Shown here in pieces: positions 5,179 to 5,417 of a stretch of DNA of 5,417 nt. The notes beneath the pieces were generated by a model. It saw only the letters and a program-made list of their open reading frames with translations. It did not search any database and was not told the origin of the DNA. The translations under genes and the position numbers were made by a program. The stretch is from Bacillota bacterium (lineage in GTDB: Bacteria > Bacillota > Clostridia > Acetivibrionales > DSM-1351): assembly GCA_023436485.1 (NCBI GenBank), contig JAEZIU010000130.1:1-5417 (forward strand), in the 5' to 3' direction. Numbering within the stretch: the first letter of the stretch is position 1; each line of letters begins with the position of its first letter.

Positions 5179-5417
5179 GAAGAATTAGCTCATATGGAAA
5201 TTATATCGGCGATTGTATATCAATTAACTAAAGGTTTAAGTATTGAAGAAATTAAAAAGAGTGGCTTTGATACCTATTTTGTTGATCATACAACAGCATT
5301 GTACCCTATTGCTGCCTCGGGTATGCCTTTTACAGCAACATACTTCCAATCAAAAGGCGATCCGATTACAGATTTAATGGAAGACCTTGCAGCAGAACAA
5401 AAAGCGAGAACGACATA
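5161..5417 (+). CDS. cotJC: CotJC-type manganese catalase, middle part, truncated at its 5' side
   Basis: The translation begins GTDIGTEELAHMEII and runs open to the window edge. It is then continued by bases 98-278 if the molecule is circular, giving about 145 codons. EELAH supplies the second Glu and first His ligands of manganese catalases. Family members are about 190 residues long and have roughly 55 more residues before TDIGTEE, including the first Glu ligand; these are missing. Going upstream, the same frame reads only L-N-R-L-F before a TAA at 5143-5145, and no start codon with a ribosome-binding site is present, so the gene is cut at about 5146-5163. The abrupt loss of homology in a highly conserved block indicates a recombination junction rather than gradual decay. 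Joined to a host-encoded 5' part, it could make a complete protein; this is inference. Confidence 0.85.
5321..5417. repeat. Terminal direct repeat, copy 2 (identical to 1-97)
   Basis: Second copy of the terminal overlap. The cotJC frame passes from 5320 into this copy in register, and equally well from 5320 into base 1, which supports joining the two window ends. Confidence 0.97.

Overview
The window suggests an AT-rich, endospore-forming Firmicute (Bacilli or Clostridia). The support is a CotJC-type manganese catalase (a spore-coat protein), strong Shine-Dalgarno sequences before most starts, and AT-rich promoters and terminators. The first 97 bases (1-97) are repeated exactly as the last 97 (5321-5417), and the break lies inside the cotJC reading frame. 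The simplest reading is a closed circle, or one unit of a tandem array, of 5320 bp that has been written out linearly with an overlap.

Layout on the circle: (i) a cotJC gene lacking its 5' part runs from about 5161 through the join to 278 and ends at a strong hairpin terminator. (ii) On the minus strand follow a membrane-anchored hypothetical protein (391-990), a broken small gene (1053-1288), ribose-5-phosphate isomerase A (1325-2014), a TIR-domain gene broken by two stops and a frameshift (2301-3124), and a beta-class DNA methyltransferase (3281-4393). (iii) A small winged-helix-like gene (4475-4729, plus) diverges from the methyltransferase. (iv) A short minus-strand hypothetical gene (from 5066), probably frameshifted, precedes the cotJC junction at about 5146-5178.

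How the parts may fit together: an orphan methyltransferase, a TIR protein and a small regulator look like the accessory or defence cargo of a phage-like or genomic-island element. No integrase, transposase, replication initiator or relaxase is visible. If the circle is real, it would need recombination and replication functions from elsewhere. The cotJC fragment starts abruptly in the conserved TDIGTEE block, as expected if this is an element that integrates in cotJC and carries a replacement 3' part of the gene, or a circle looped out between two copies of the cotJC 3' part. Several genes are decayed, so the element may be degenerate. Some single-base lesions share a local context, and consensus error should be excluded.
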